From: Polyangiaceae bacterium
GTDB taxonomy: Bacteria > Myxococcota_A > Polyangia > Nannocystales > Nannocystaceae
Direction: 5' to 3'
Length of the DNA stretch: 49,081 nt
Assembly (NCBI GenBank): GCA_026989935.1
Contig: JALSIN010000369.1
Coordinates: 1 to 49,081 of the forward strand
Each line of letters starts with the position of its first letter. Position 1 is the stretch's first letter. Below, in pieces: positions 37,403 to 46,903 of the stretch. Below the pieces are notes generated by a model that did not search any database, had not been told where the DNA came from, and saw nothing but the letters and a program-made list of their open reading frames with translations. The translations under genes and the position numbers were made by a program.

Positions 37403-39237
37403 AACACGGTCCTTCCTTCCAGAGGCATGGGAGCGCCGGGGCCCCCGCCGATCGGTCGAAAACGTCCGTCTCGAAAGCAATCGATCCCACCGTCGCGGGC
37501 CTGCCGGACGAAACGCACCCCACGACCACAACGCCGGACGAGGACGCGCAGCGTCGCAGCACTCACCGGCACCGGGACCCCCACGGCGCGACAGGCCGGC
37601 AGGGGATCGGCTCGGTCGTGCCCCGGCAGCACCACCCGCCGCAGGGGATCGGGCACGGCCCCCTCGAACCCACGACACGGTCCATCCGAGCCCATAACGA
37701 CGACCTGCGGTCGCTTCCGCCCGTAGGCGATCCACCGCGGGGGCGGTTCGCCGGCGGTCGGCCACAGCCAAAGGCACCCGAGACCGGCGACCGCGAGGGA
37801 CGGCGGCGCCAGCCCGGGACGGCGGCGCCAGGTGGCGACCACCCACGCAAGCGCCGCCACCGCCACCGCCACGGCGAGCGGAAGGGGGCTTCGTGCGTGA
37901 AACAGCCGGGCCAGGTCCAGCAGCAGGGCCGCGCCCCAGGCCGCCGCGTCGAAGGCCGCGGCCCCCACCGGTCCGGGCAGCGCCCCGACGAGCCCGAGGG
38001 GCAGGACCCACCCTGCGAACACCGGGATCGCCAGGAGGTTCGTGGCGACGCCCCACAGCGGCGCGTCCCCGAAGTGATGGAAGGAAAGCGGCGCCAGCGC
38101 CCACGTGATCCGCCACGTGGTCCGCAGCACCGCCCCGTCCGGCGGCGCCGTCGCGATCGCGAGGGCCGCGGCCATGGAGAGCTGGTACGCCGGGTCGAAC
38201 ACCCAGCCCGGGCGGCAAAGCGCCATCGCCGCGCCCACGGCGGTCACCACACCGACGCGGTGCGGCAGGTGCCCCCGGGCAGCGCAGACGACCGTCACGG
38301 CCAGGGTGCCCGCCGCGCGCACGGCCGGCGCCGCCGCACCCGTCACGACCGCAAATGCCACGGCCAGGGGCAGTGCCGCCGCATGGGCCCAGACCGGCCG
38401 ATGGGCCGGCACGACGCGCAGGAAGACCGCCACCCACATCGCCGACAAGAGGCCCACGTGCAGGCCGCTGACCGCCACCAGGTGCCCGAGCCCGGCGCGC
38501 CGCAGGTCGTCCCGCGCAAGGGGCTCGAGCCCGCGCCGCAGCCCGAACACCGCCGCCGCCACGAAGGCGTGCGGTCCGCTCCCCGCCCCCCGCTTCGCGA
38601 CCCGCTGGCGCAGGGCGGCGACCGGATCCGCCGCCCCACGCGCGCCAGGCTCCCGATAGGCGTATGCGGCCCGCAACAGCGCCAGGCCGCCGGCACGGGC
38701 GGCGATGCTCTCGGCCGAAGGGCCGACGCCGGGCAGGAACCGCCCCCGCTCCCGCACGAGGCCCACGGCGCGCACGGCGTCGCCAGCGGCGAGGGGACAG
38801 GTCGCAGGTGGCAGGTCCACCACGAACGGCCCCGCGCCGGCGACCGTTCCCAGCACCCGGCAGGTAGGGCCGGGCACCCCCGCCGCCACCGCCTCGATGC
38901 GCACCACGCGGGGGCCGACGCCCCGGGGGGCCGGCACCTCGGCCAGGGCCAGCGCCTGCCCCACCAGCAGCCCATGCAGCAGCCCGACGAGCGACAATGC
39001 GCGAAAATGCGCCGCGACGGGCGCGAGCACGATGGCGGCCCCGACGACCCCGGCCGCCGCGGCGGCGCCGGGGGCGCCCCCGGCCTGTCGGCCCGCGAGG
39101 AATCCGGCCCCCGCCGCGAACACCACGAGTCCGTGGCCGAGCCATGGGGAGCGTCCCGCCACGCCCGTGCAGATCGGCCGCGGCCGCCGAACCGTGCACG
39201 CCGAGGATCCTCGCGTGATTTGCCGCCGCGCGCGCAT
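37399..39237 (-). CDS. ComEC/Rec2-family competence permease core, apparently without metallo-beta-lactamase domain
   Basis: From MRARRQITRG at 39237: GLGHLVAVSGLHVGLLSAMWVAVFLRVVP; RAAGTLAVTVVCAARGHLPHRVGVVTAVGAAMALCRPGWVFDPAYQLSMAAALAI; C-terminal ~120 aa lack HxHxDH. Confidence 0.85.
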   Translation of the reverse strand: MRARRQITRGSSACTVRRPRPICTGVAGRSPWLGHGLVVFAAGAGFLAGRQAGGAPGAAAAAGVVGAAIVLAPVAAHFRALSLVGLLHGLLVGQALALAEVPAPRGVGPRVVRIEAVAAGVPGPTCRVLGTVAGAGPFVVDLPPATCPLAAGDAVRAVGLVRERGRFLPGVGPSAESIAARAGGLALLRAAYAYREPGARGAADPVAALRQRVAKRGAGSGPHAFVAAAVFGLRRGLEPLARDDLRRAGLGHLVAVSGLHVGLLSAMWVAVFLRVVPAHRPVWAHAAALPLAVAFAVVTGAAAPAVRAAGTLAVTVVCAARGHLPHRVGVVTAVGAAMALCRPGWVFDPAYQLSMAAALAIATAPPDGAVLRTTWRITWALAPLSFHHFGDAPLWGVATNLLAIPVFAGWVLPLGLVGALPGPVGAAAFDAAAWGAALLLDLARLFHARSPLPLAVAVAVAALAWVVATWRRRPGLAPPSLAVAGLGCLWLWPTAGEPPPRWIAYGRKRPQVVVMGSDGPCRGFEGAVPDPLRRVVLPGHDRADPLPACRAVGVPVPVSAATLRVLVRRCGRGVRFVRQARDGGIDCFRDGRFRPIGGGPGAPMPLEGRTVL

Positions 39238-39249
39238 CGTGCGTAGACT
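39220..39249 (+). promoter_or_regulatory. Putative sigma70-type promoter TTGCCG-N18-TAGACT for a leaderless or near-leaderless mRNA
   Basis: TTGCCG 39220-39225, TAGACT 39244-39249, GTG start at 39259. Confidence 0.35.
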
Positions 39250-39258
39250 CTGCGGGCC

Positions 39259-40950
39259 GTGTTGCTGACCAAGCTTTGGGCCTCGATTCTCGCGATGTTC
39301 GCGGCGGCGTTCCTCGCCGGCATGTACCTCCTTTCGCTCGGACCCGCGGGCGGGTTCACCGACGCCGACCGGACGGCGGTGCGGGCGGCCACGGAGGCCG
39401 GGCTGGCCGCGATCCAGGCGGAACTCCAGTCGTCGCCCGTGCAGCGCGCCCCGGCCCTGCTCAACGCCCCCCGGCTGGCCGACGCCATCGACCGCTTCGA
39501 CCCATCCATCGAGGAAGACAGCCCGAAGTTCGTGCCCCTGGAGCAGATCCTGGCGGACGTGTCCGAGGAGAGCCTGTTGCGCGACTTCCCCAAGATGACC
39601 GTGGGGATCGTGGACAAGGAGGGCAAACTGGTCGCCGGCAACGGGCTCGGCAAGGGTCTGCTGGAGCAGGCCGCTCGGGTCGTCGTGGCCCGCGCCCAGA
39701 CCGACGCCGAGACCCTCGTCTCCGCCACGCTCGGCGGCCGGTTGCACGTGGTGCTCCTGTCTCGCCCGACCGAGGCGGGCTACCGTCTGGTCGCCCTCCA
39801 GCCACTGCCCACGGGCGCCGGATCCCTGCTGCGCCGCGTGCTGGGCACCCACCATCCGGCCGCCCTGGTGCGAAATGGGAAGATGGTGGGGGACCTCATC
39901 GGCGACCTCCAAGTGGGACCACAGATTGAACGCCTGGCCGTCGAACACGCCCAGGAGGCGCCCGAGGAAGGAGCCAGCCAGGTCTTTCGCGTGGGCGACG
40001 GGCTCGATGCGCGGATCGGGGCGGTCGGTCGCGTCCCCGGGCCGGCCGGCCAGGGGAACGACGCCACCTTCCTCGTGGTCCTGTCCCGCGCGACCGCCGC
40101 CGCGGGCACCCGCAGCCTGGGAGACGCGCTCGACGAGGCCCTGGCCTCCGGTCGAACGGGCGAGATCGCCTGGCCGGCGATCCTCGCGGTGCTGCTCCTG
40201 GGAGTCGGACTGGCCTGGTACCTGCCGCAAATGGAGGTGATCGGCCCCCTCAAGCGGCTTTCGGCCGAACTCGAAGCGATTGCCCAGGGCAGCCAGCACC
40301 AGGTGTTCCATGACCGCTACGCCGGGATCGTCGGGCAGGTCGCGCGTGCAGCCGTGCTGGCCCAAGAGGCCCTGCACGCCGCCTACCTCGCCGAACAACA
40401 AGCGCAGGAGGAGGGCGGCGAAGAATCCGAACGGGAGCAAAAACGCCCGAAGACACGATCGCGCCGGGCGCTGTCGCGCAGCCACCGCCGCGCTCCCTCG
40501 CGAGCGCACAAGGCAATCGGCAGGGACACGGGCAAGAAGAATGCGCCGAAGGTGCCCGACGCCATCGAACTTCCGAAGGACGACGAAGCCGCTGCCTTGC
40601 ACATGGAGAGCCACACCCACGGAGAGTCCGTGGAGGAAGGCCCCATCGATGCTCCCTCGCTGTTCGATGAGCCGGCGGCCGCGCCTTCCGAGCCGGCCGC
40701 CGCGCCGCCGCCGGAACCGCCTCCGGCCGACCCGCGCGAGGCATACTACCGCGAGGTCTTCGAGGAGTTCTTGCAGGTCAAACAGACCTGCGGCGAGCCC
40801 ACCGACAACGTGACGTACGAAAAGTTCGCCCAGAAGCTGCGCAAGAACACGGAACAACTCCTGGCGCGGCCGGGCGTCAAGGACGTCGAGTTTTCGGTCT
40901 ACATCAAGGACGGCAAGGCCGCGCTCAAGGCCAAGGTCGTCAAGGGGTAG
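39259..40950 (+). CDS. MXAN_5187-like membrane protein (extracytoplasmic sensor-like region, TM, HAMP-like region, MXAN_5187-type C-terminus)
   Basis: GTG start; N-terminal TM LLTKLWASILAMFAAAFLAGMYLLSLG; second TM IAWPAILAVLLLGVGLAWYLPQ; C-terminus YYREVFEEFLQVKQTCGEPTDNVTYEKFAQKLRKNTEQLLARPGVKDVEFSVYIKDGKAALKAKVVKG. Confidence 0.85.
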   Translation: MLLTKLWASILAMFAAAFLAGMYLLSLGPAGGFTDADRTAVRAATEAGLAAIQAELQSSPVQRAPALLNAPRLADAIDRFDPSIEEDSPKFVPLEQILADVSEESLLRDFPKMTVGIVDKEGKLVAGNGLGKGLLEQAARVVVARAQTDAETLVSATLGGRLHVVLLSRPTEAGYRLVALQPLPTGAGSLLRRVLGTHHPAALVRNGKMVGDLIGDLQVGPQIERLAVEHAQEAPEEGASQVFRVGDGLDARIGAVGRVPGPAGQGNDATFLVVLSRATAAAGTRSLGDALDEALASGRTGEIAWPAILAVLLLGVGLAWYLPQMEVIGPLKRLSAELEAIAQGSQHQVFHDRYAGIVGQVARAAVLAQEALHAAYLAEQQAQEEGGEESEREQKRPKTRSRRALSRSHRRAPSRAHKAIGRDTGKKNAPKVPDAIELPKDDEAAALHMESHTHGESVEEGPIDAPSLFDEPAAAPSEPAAAPPPEPPPADPREAYYREVFEEFLQVKQTCGEPTDNVTYEKFAQKLRKNTEQLLARPGVKDVEFSVYIKDGKAALKAKVVKG

Positions 40951-40951
40951 C

Positions 40952-41551
40952 GTGACGCTGCGCAAGATCGCCCAGATCGGCGCCCCGGTGTTGCGCACGA
41001 AGGCGGCGCCCGTGGACCCGGCGGACCTGGCGAGCACGCGCATGCAGGCCCTCATCGACGACCTCGTCGAGACCATGCGGGACGCCAACGGCGCCGGCCT
41101 TGCGGCCCCGCAGATCTTCGAACCGCTCCGGATCGTCGCGGTGGAGGTACACGACAATCCCCGCTACCCCTACAAGCCTTCGATCCCGCTGACGATCCTG
41201 GTCAACCCCACGATCGAGCCGGTGGGCGACGAGACGTTCGAGAACTACGAAGGGTGCCTTTCGGTCCCGAACCTGCGCGGCGTCGTGCGCCGCAACGCGC
41301 GTATTCGCGTCCGCGCCCTCGATCGACACGGCCACCCGATCGCGTTCGAGGCCGCGGGGGTCACCGCCGGCACCTTCCAGCACGAGGTCGATCACATCGA
41401 TGGCGTGCTGTTCGTGGACCGCGTGGAGGACACCCGCACCCTGTGCACGTGGGAGGCCTTCCGCCGCCACCACGAGGCGGACTTCCGCCGGCGCGTCGAG
41501 TCCCTCGTGGCGCGCTACGGCGACGGCGCACCGAGGCCCCTCGGGGGTTGA
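40952..41551 (+). CDS. def: Peptide deformylase
   Basis: GTG start; NGAGLAAPQIFEPLRIVAVEV; ENYEGCLSVPNLRGVVRR; QHEVDHIDGVLFVDRV. Confidence 0.96.
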   Translation: MTLRKIAQIGAPVLRTKAAPVDPADLASTRMQALIDDLVETMRDANGAGLAAPQIFEPLRIVAVEVHDNPRYPYKPSIPLTILVNPTIEPVGDETFENYEGCLSVPNLRGVVRRNARIRVRALDRHGHPIAFEAAGVTAGTFQHEVDHIDGVLFVDRVEDTRTLCTWEAFRRHHEADFRRRVESLVARYGDGAPRPLGG

Positions 41552-41621
41552 TCGGGGGCCCGGACGCCGCGACGGCCAACGCGGCGCCGGACCAGCCCCG
41601 GTGCTATCGTCCAGGCTGCCC

Positions 41622-43088
41622 GTGAAGCGCCGCCTCGTCGCGTTCCTCACCTCGCTCACCCTGCACGGCCTCGTGCTCGGGGCGGGGCTGCTGTCGTTCT
41701 CGGCCGGGCTGCAGATGCCCGACATCGACATCGAGTTCACAGAGGTCACCCTGCTCGACCCGAACGTCGTACAGGCCAAGGCGCCCCCAACCCCCGAACC
41801 CGTGGTCGCGCCACCACCGTCCCAGCCCGAGACGCCCCCCCCGAAGAACGAGGGCGACGAGGCGGCCGAGCCCAAAGCTCCCGAAAAACCCGACCCCCGC
41901 AAGACCCTCGGACGCCGCCCGTCGAAGGTGGATCGACTCGGGCCGACGAATGCCACCTTCTACGCCTTCTTGGTCAACCGTCGCATCCGCAAGCTGCCGT
42001 TCGCGGACAAGGGCATCGAGGTCATGGCGCCCCTGCCCGATTTCGAATTCCTGGTCCAGGGGGGCGGCTTCCACCCGCTTCGCGACTTCGACTACATGGT
42101 CATCGCCTCCCCCGACATTCGCGACGTCACGCAAACGTTCCTGGCGGTCCAATACAACCTGCCGCGCGAGGAGGTCGTCCGCGCCGTCGAGCGCGCCGTC
42201 GAGCACACCGGCGAAACCATCACGTGGGAGGAGCGGGACGGGATCACCCTCGGCAACCCCAAACCCGCCGATCCCGACCGACCCGACATCGACCCTCGGT
42301 GGATCGTCCTGCTCGACGACCGCGTGGCGGTGTACGTGCGCGAGGAGTTCCTGCCGCACATCCTCACCGGCCCCGAGGGCGCGACGAAGACGTCGGGTAA
42401 CTTCGTGGCCAACCTGACGCGGATGCGGCGTTTTGCGGCGCGAGAGCCCACGGCGGGCATGCAGGTGGTCATGAAGGACATCCACGCGGCGCTCCGTCGC
42501 GTCCGCGGGCTACCGTTTCCGATGCCCGACCACGTCGTCGTCACGGTCGAGGCGTCCCGCGACCCGACCCTGGTGGTGGAAGCGACCTTCCTGTCCCGCG
42601 ACGACGCCAAGGCCTTCGCCACCTGGTACCGGCGGGATCTCGCGCGCATCCTGGACGAAACCTGGACGATCAAGGCCGTGGCCGGCTGGATCTACCGCCT
42701 CCTCGAGCTCGAACGCCGCGGGGCCCGGGTGCGCATCGCGGGCACGTTCACGACGAAACAGGCCGACACCGTGCTCGACATGCTGGCCTCCTTTTCGCGC
42801 AAGGTGCTGCACAAGACCCCCGAACAGGCCGAACGCGACCGCAAGGCCCGCGAGACCATGTGGCGGCGCCGACACGAAGGGCGCCTTCCGCCCTCGGCGG
42901 CCTTCGAGGCCCCGGCCCACGAACCGGAGCCAACCGAGACGACGGCCGCGGACGCCGGCGCCCCCGCGCGAAAGCCCCCGGCCGACGCGCACGCAACGTC
43001 CGCCGAGCGGCCCAAACCCGCCGCCGAAGCTGGCGCAAAGTCGGAGGCCGCCACGCCCTCCCCGGCTCCATCCAAGGCGCCGCCATAG
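41622..43088 (+). CDS. Hypothetical TonB-like N-terminal TM/proline-rich protein
   Basis: GTG start; VKRRLVAFLTSLTLHGLVLGAGLLSFSAGLQMPDIDIEFTEVTLLDPNVVQAKAPPTPEPVVAPPPSQPETPPPK... then unrecognised globular region. Confidence 0.8.
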   Translation: MKRRLVAFLTSLTLHGLVLGAGLLSFSAGLQMPDIDIEFTEVTLLDPNVVQAKAPPTPEPVVAPPPSQPETPPPKNEGDEAAEPKAPEKPDPRKTLGRRPSKVDRLGPTNATFYAFLVNRRIRKLPFADKGIEVMAPLPDFEFLVQGGGFHPLRDFDYMVIASPDIRDVTQTFLAVQYNLPREEVVRAVERAVEHTGETITWEERDGITLGNPKPADPDRPDIDPRWIVLLDDRVAVYVREEFLPHILTGPEGATKTSGNFVANLTRMRRFAAREPTAGMQVVMKDIHAALRRVRGLPFPMPDHVVVTVEASRDPTLVVEATFLSRDDAKAFATWYRRDLARILDETWTIKAVAGWIYRLLELERRGARVRIAGTFTTKQADTVLDMLASFSRKVLHKTPEQAERDRKARETMWRRRHEGRLPPSAAFEAPAHEPEPTETTAADAGAPARKPPADAHATSAERPKPAAEAGAKSEAATPSPAPSKAPP

Positions 43089-43267
43089 CCCCTCGGATCG
43101 CCCAAAACGCCGTTCTTTTCGGCAACATTGACTGCTGGGCCCCCTGGGCGACGAGCCCCGGCGCCGGTGCGGCCCGCCCGCGCGAAAGTTGCGCCCCGGT
43201 GCACGGTGATCGAAAATGCAGTTGCGTGTGTGCCGATCCTCGGTCACACGGGTCGAAGGACTTTTCC

Positions 43268-44428
43268 ATGGCCAACGAATCTGCGTTTTCATCGTCCGAA
43301 GGGTCCGGTCTCGCGGACATCCAGCGCATCGCGGCGGCGATGGGCGACCACGCCCCGGAGGACTCCATCGAGACGGCACCGGTCGAAGACGGCGCCTTCG
43401 TGGTGGCACCGAGCCTGGAATCGGCGCCCGGGGACGCTCCCATCGCCGTCAACCCCGCCCTCCCCGCCGGCAGCCTGCTCGCCCCCCCGGCTTCCCCGCG
43501 TCGTGATCGGCGCCCGCTGGTCGCCGCGCTGACGGTGAGCCTGGTGGTGCTGCTGGGCGCCGTGGGGGTGCTCGGGGTCGTCGCGCTCCGCCGCAGCGAC
43601 GCGGCCCATGCCTCGACCGTGACGCCGGCCACCCCTCGCCTCGCGGCGGCCGTTCCACAGGCCGGGCAGGCCGCGACCGCCACCGCCCCGCGACCTCCGC
43701 GCGACGGGATCGCCGCGGGACTCGCGGGTGCCGTGGCGGGGCGCGAGGTCCAGAAGGTTCTCGAGGAGGAGGACGACGAGCCGTTGCTGGTGCTCGAGGA
43801 CGAACCCGAGGCGGCGACCGCCCCTCGCCGAGCGCGACAACGCCCGATCCACGTCCCGAAGGTCCGGCCGGACGAAGAAGCGCAGTCCCAGGCGACCGAG
43901 GAAGACGACGGCGCAGCCGGGGGCGTCGCCGACCCCTTCGCGGGCCTGGCCCCCGGCGATCAGGCAGGGACGCCCGCGGAGACAGCCGCCGCGGACGAGC
44001 CCGATCCACGGGCCGCGGCGCCTGCGGCGACGTCCGCCGACGACGACGTGGACGTGGACTGCCTCGTGAACCGCGACCTTCCAAAGTGCGCGGCTTTCCG
44101 CGCGTCCGCGAAGAAGCGCGCGGCCGACACCCAACACGTACAGGACGATCTCCCGGAAAAGCTCGCCATGCCGGACGTCCGGACGGCGCTGCGCCCCGTC
44201 AAGGCGGCCGCCCGTGCATGCGCCCGCCAGCACGGCGCGTCCCCGGGCACGAAGGTGCGGGTCAAGCTCTCCATCGAGGGGGCCACCGGCCTCGTCCTGT
44301 CCGCTGCGCCCCTTGGCGAGCACGCCGACTCTCCTCTCGGCCGCTGCGTGGCCGCAAAGTTCGGCGCGGCGAAATTCCCACGCTTTCGCGCCAAGCGGAT
44401 GGGGCTGACCTACCCGATCATCCTGTAG
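43268..44428 (+). CDS. Single-pass membrane protein with AgmX/TonB-like C-terminal domain
   Basis: MANESAFSSSEGSGLADIQRIAAAMG...; TM RRPLVAALTVSLVVLLGAVGVLGVVALRR; C-terminus TALRPVKAAARACARQHGASPGTKVRVKLSIEGATGLVLSAAPLGEHADSPLGRCVAAKFGAAKFPRF. Confidence 0.8.
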   Translation: MANESAFSSSEGSGLADIQRIAAAMGDHAPEDSIETAPVEDGAFVVAPSLESAPGDAPIAVNPALPAGSLLAPPASPRRDRRPLVAALTVSLVVLLGAVGVLGVVALRRSDAAHASTVTPATPRLAAAVPQAGQAATATAPRPPRDGIAAGLAGAVAGREVQKVLEEEDDEPLLVLEDEPEAATAPRRARQRPIHVPKVRPDEEAQSQATEEDDGAAGGVADPFAGLAPGDQAGTPAETAAADEPDPRAAAPAATSADDDVDVDCLVNRDLPKCAAFRASAKKRAADTQHVQDDLPEKLAMPDVRTALRPVKAAARACARQHGASPGTKVRVKLSIEGATGLVLSAAPLGEHADSPLGRCVAAKFGAAKFPRFRAKRMGLTYPIIL

Positions 44429-44471
44429 GTCGGACGCACTCGACCGGCGGCCGGCGCGCCGCCCCATTCGG

Positions 44472-46703
44472 TCAACCGACCGACGCCCCGCGTTCTTGCC
44501 GTAGCAACGCGAGTGCCTGGTCGGCCGGGCACGGGCGACCGAAGAAATACCCCTGCCCCGCCGAACACCCGAGACGACGCAAGAAGTCCGCCTGCTCCTG
44601 CGTCTCGATGCCCTCGGCCACGAGGTCCACGCCAAGCTGCTCCGAGAGGCTCACCATCGTGCGAACCATCGCCACGCTCGAGTCGGTGGGATCCGGACCG
44701 AGCCCATCCACGAACGTCTTGTCCACCTTGAGTCCATCCACCGGGAACCTGTGCAGGTAAGACAGGGACGAGTAGCCGGTGCCGAAGTCGTCCACCCAGA
44801 TCTTGACGCCCAACTCGCGCAGGCTCGTAAGGAGCGCCACGACCTCGTCCATGTTGTCCATCAAGACGCTCTCGGTAAGCTCGATCTTGAGGTTTTCCGG
44901 ATCGATCTCCGTCTCGTTGAGAACTCGCGCCACGCCGTGTAGGAGGTCCGGGTCGGCCACTTGACGCGCGGACAGGTTCACGCTGACGCCAAGGGCTTTC
45001 GCCGCCGGATGGTGATCGACGAACCACCGCAGGGTCTTGGCGGCCTGTCGGATCGCCCACCGCCCGATGGGCAAGATAAGGCCCGTGGCCTCCGCGATGG
45101 GAATGAACTCCGCAGGCGAGATGCGCCCCCGCGTGGGACTCTCCCAGCGGATCAACGCCTCGAATCCGGTCAATCGACCGGTCACGAGGGAGACGATGGG
45201 TTGGAAGTGCAGATCGAATTCCTCGCGCTCGACGGCTTCCCGCAGGGCCATCTCAAGCCGCATCTTCGTCAGCGCTTCCATGCGCATGTTCGTGCTGAAA
45301 CTGCGCTTTTTCGTACCGCGCGAGAGTTGCTTGGCTCGCGAAGCTGCGGTGGAGACGTCACTTATCACGTCGTCCACGTGCCGGTAGTTACGTTCGCTGG
45401 TCGTGATCCCGACGCTGACGCCGACGTAGACGTGCTCTCCGTCCACGTCCACGGGCTTGCGCGCCACGGCGTCGAATCGGTCGGCAAGGCGCGCCCCCAG
45501 GTCGAAGTCCGTCACGTTCTCCACCAACACAGCAAACTTGGCGCCGGCGAACCGCGCGATCATCGTGTCCGCATCGACGCACTCTTCGAAGCGCCGGGCA
45601 AGCGCCGCGAGCACGCGATCCCCCGCGTGGTGGCCGATGCTCTCGTTGAAACGGCGCAACCCCTCCACCTCGATGAGAAGCACCACGTAGCCCGCGTCCG
45701 GCCAGTCTCGGAGGACCTCGATGGCCCGCGCCAAGCGCTCGTAGAACACCTCGCGACGCGGCAGCCCGGTGAGCGCGTCGAGCCTCGCCTGTGCCCGTAC
45801 GTGGTCCATGCGCTCGCGCAGTTCCGTCACGTCCGTGAGCGTGCCCACCACCCGCGACGCCGGTCCGTCGTCGGCCATCTCGTGGACCCCACGCACCATG
45901 AACCACCGGTAGGTGCCGTCGGCCGTGCGCATGCGGATCTCCAGGTCTCCAAGGGCACCATCCTCCTGTAGGAAACGGTGGATCGATCGCAGGAAGGTCT
46001 GTTCATCCTCCGGGTGAACGAGACGCGCCCAGGCATCGAGGTTGGTGGCGTGCTCGAAGTCCCCGATGTCACCAAACAGTTCCATCCAGTGCGGCGACAC
46101 GCGAAGCTGCTCCGTGGTCGGATCGTACTCCCACCGCGCATGTTCGGCGTTGCGAAGCAACATGGCGAGCCTCGACTGCAGGTCCACGACACGCCGCACG
46201 AGGCGCGCGCGCTGTGCTGCATTCGTGATCGCCACGAGCAACGCCGCCGGATCGGGGGCCGGGCCCGGCACGTACGCCGCCGCGCCACAACGATGGGATT
46301 CGCGGGCCTGCCGGCCGTGGTCCCCCTCCCCTCCCACGACGACGACCGCGTGCGTGCCGCGCTTCGCCACGGCCGATACGAAGCTCGCATCGGCCACCGA
46401 AAGGCGGCCGGAACACCACCGCACGACCACATCCACGTCCCGGGTCGCGTTCTTCTGGTCCACCTGGTCGAGCAGCGCCACGGCCCCAGCCAGTTCGATC
46501 GTGGGCCAACCCGTACCCTCTGCGAGGTCCGTGATCCGGTTGCGCGCAGATTGATCCCCACCGACGAGCAGCACCCGCAGCCGCTCGGGGCCCCCGAGGA
46601 AGCTCAGGAGATCCCCCGATCGCGCCGTCACGCGCTCATCCTTTCTGCCGCCTGCCGCCTCGGGGGCGGGGCCGCGCCGCACGAACCCCAACAACGTACC
46701 CAT
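44472..46703 (-). CDS. PAS-GGDEF(degenerate)-EAL protein, predicted c-di-GMP phosphodiesterase, with N-terminal pseudo-receiver-like region
   Basis: PAS: ARWEYDPTTEQLRVSPHWMELFGD...TYRWFMVRGVHE; GGDEF site reads IARFAGAKFAVLVENV; EAL: FEALIRWESPTRG, IELTESVLMDN, WVDDFGTGYSSLSYLHRFPVDGLKVDKTFV, VAEGIET. Confidence 0.93.
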   Translation of the reverse strand: MGTLLGFVRRGPAPEAAGGRKDERVTARSGDLLSFLGGPERLRVLLVGGDQSARNRITDLAEGTGWPTIELAGAVALLDQVDQKNATRDVDVVVRWCSGRLSVADASFVSAVAKRGTHAVVVVGGEGDHGRQARESHRCGAAAYVPGPAPDPAALLVAITNAAQRARLVRRVVDLQSRLAMLLRNAEHARWEYDPTTEQLRVSPHWMELFGDIGDFEHATNLDAWARLVHPEDEQTFLRSIHRFLQEDGALGDLEIRMRTADGTYRWFMVRGVHEMADDGPASRVVGTLTDVTELRERMDHVRAQARLDALTGLPRREVFYERLARAIEVLRDWPDAGYVVLLIEVEGLRRFNESIGHHAGDRVLAALARRFEECVDADTMIARFAGAKFAVLVENVTDFDLGARLADRFDAVARKPVDVDGEHVYVGVSVGITTSERNYRHVDDVISDVSTAASRAKQLSRGTKKRSFSTNMRMEALTKMRLEMALREAVEREEFDLHFQPIVSLVTGRLTGFEALIRWESPTRGRISPAEFIPIAEATGLILPIGRWAIRQAAKTLRWFVDHHPAAKALGVSVNLSARQVADPDLLHGVARVLNETEIDPENLKIELTESVLMDNMDEVVALLTSLRELGVKIWVDDFGTGYSSLSYLHRFPVDGLKVDKTFVDGLGPDPTDSSVAMVRTMVSLSEQLGVDLVAEGIETQEQADFLRRLGCSAGQGYFFGRPCPADQALALLRQERGASVG

Positions 46704-46903
46704 CCGCGCCACACGCCACCAGGGGCTCTCGAGGCGCGCGATCGCGCGCGCCCATCTCCACCCCGAACGGCCCCCGGCGACGATGCAGGGGGCGCGCGGT
46801 CGAGGGAAGGGGAGGTCATTGGCGACGAGATGATAGCAGGCCGGGGCCCGCGGGGCGGATACCCGCCGCCCACGGCCCACCCGCAGCGCGCCGCCCGCCC
46901 TCG

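Noticed and set aside
37399-41157. Long N-terminal extension of the ComEC-like ORF to 41157
   Set aside because: Upstream part is antisense to the MXAN_5187-like and def genes; the membrane protein plausibly starts at 39237.
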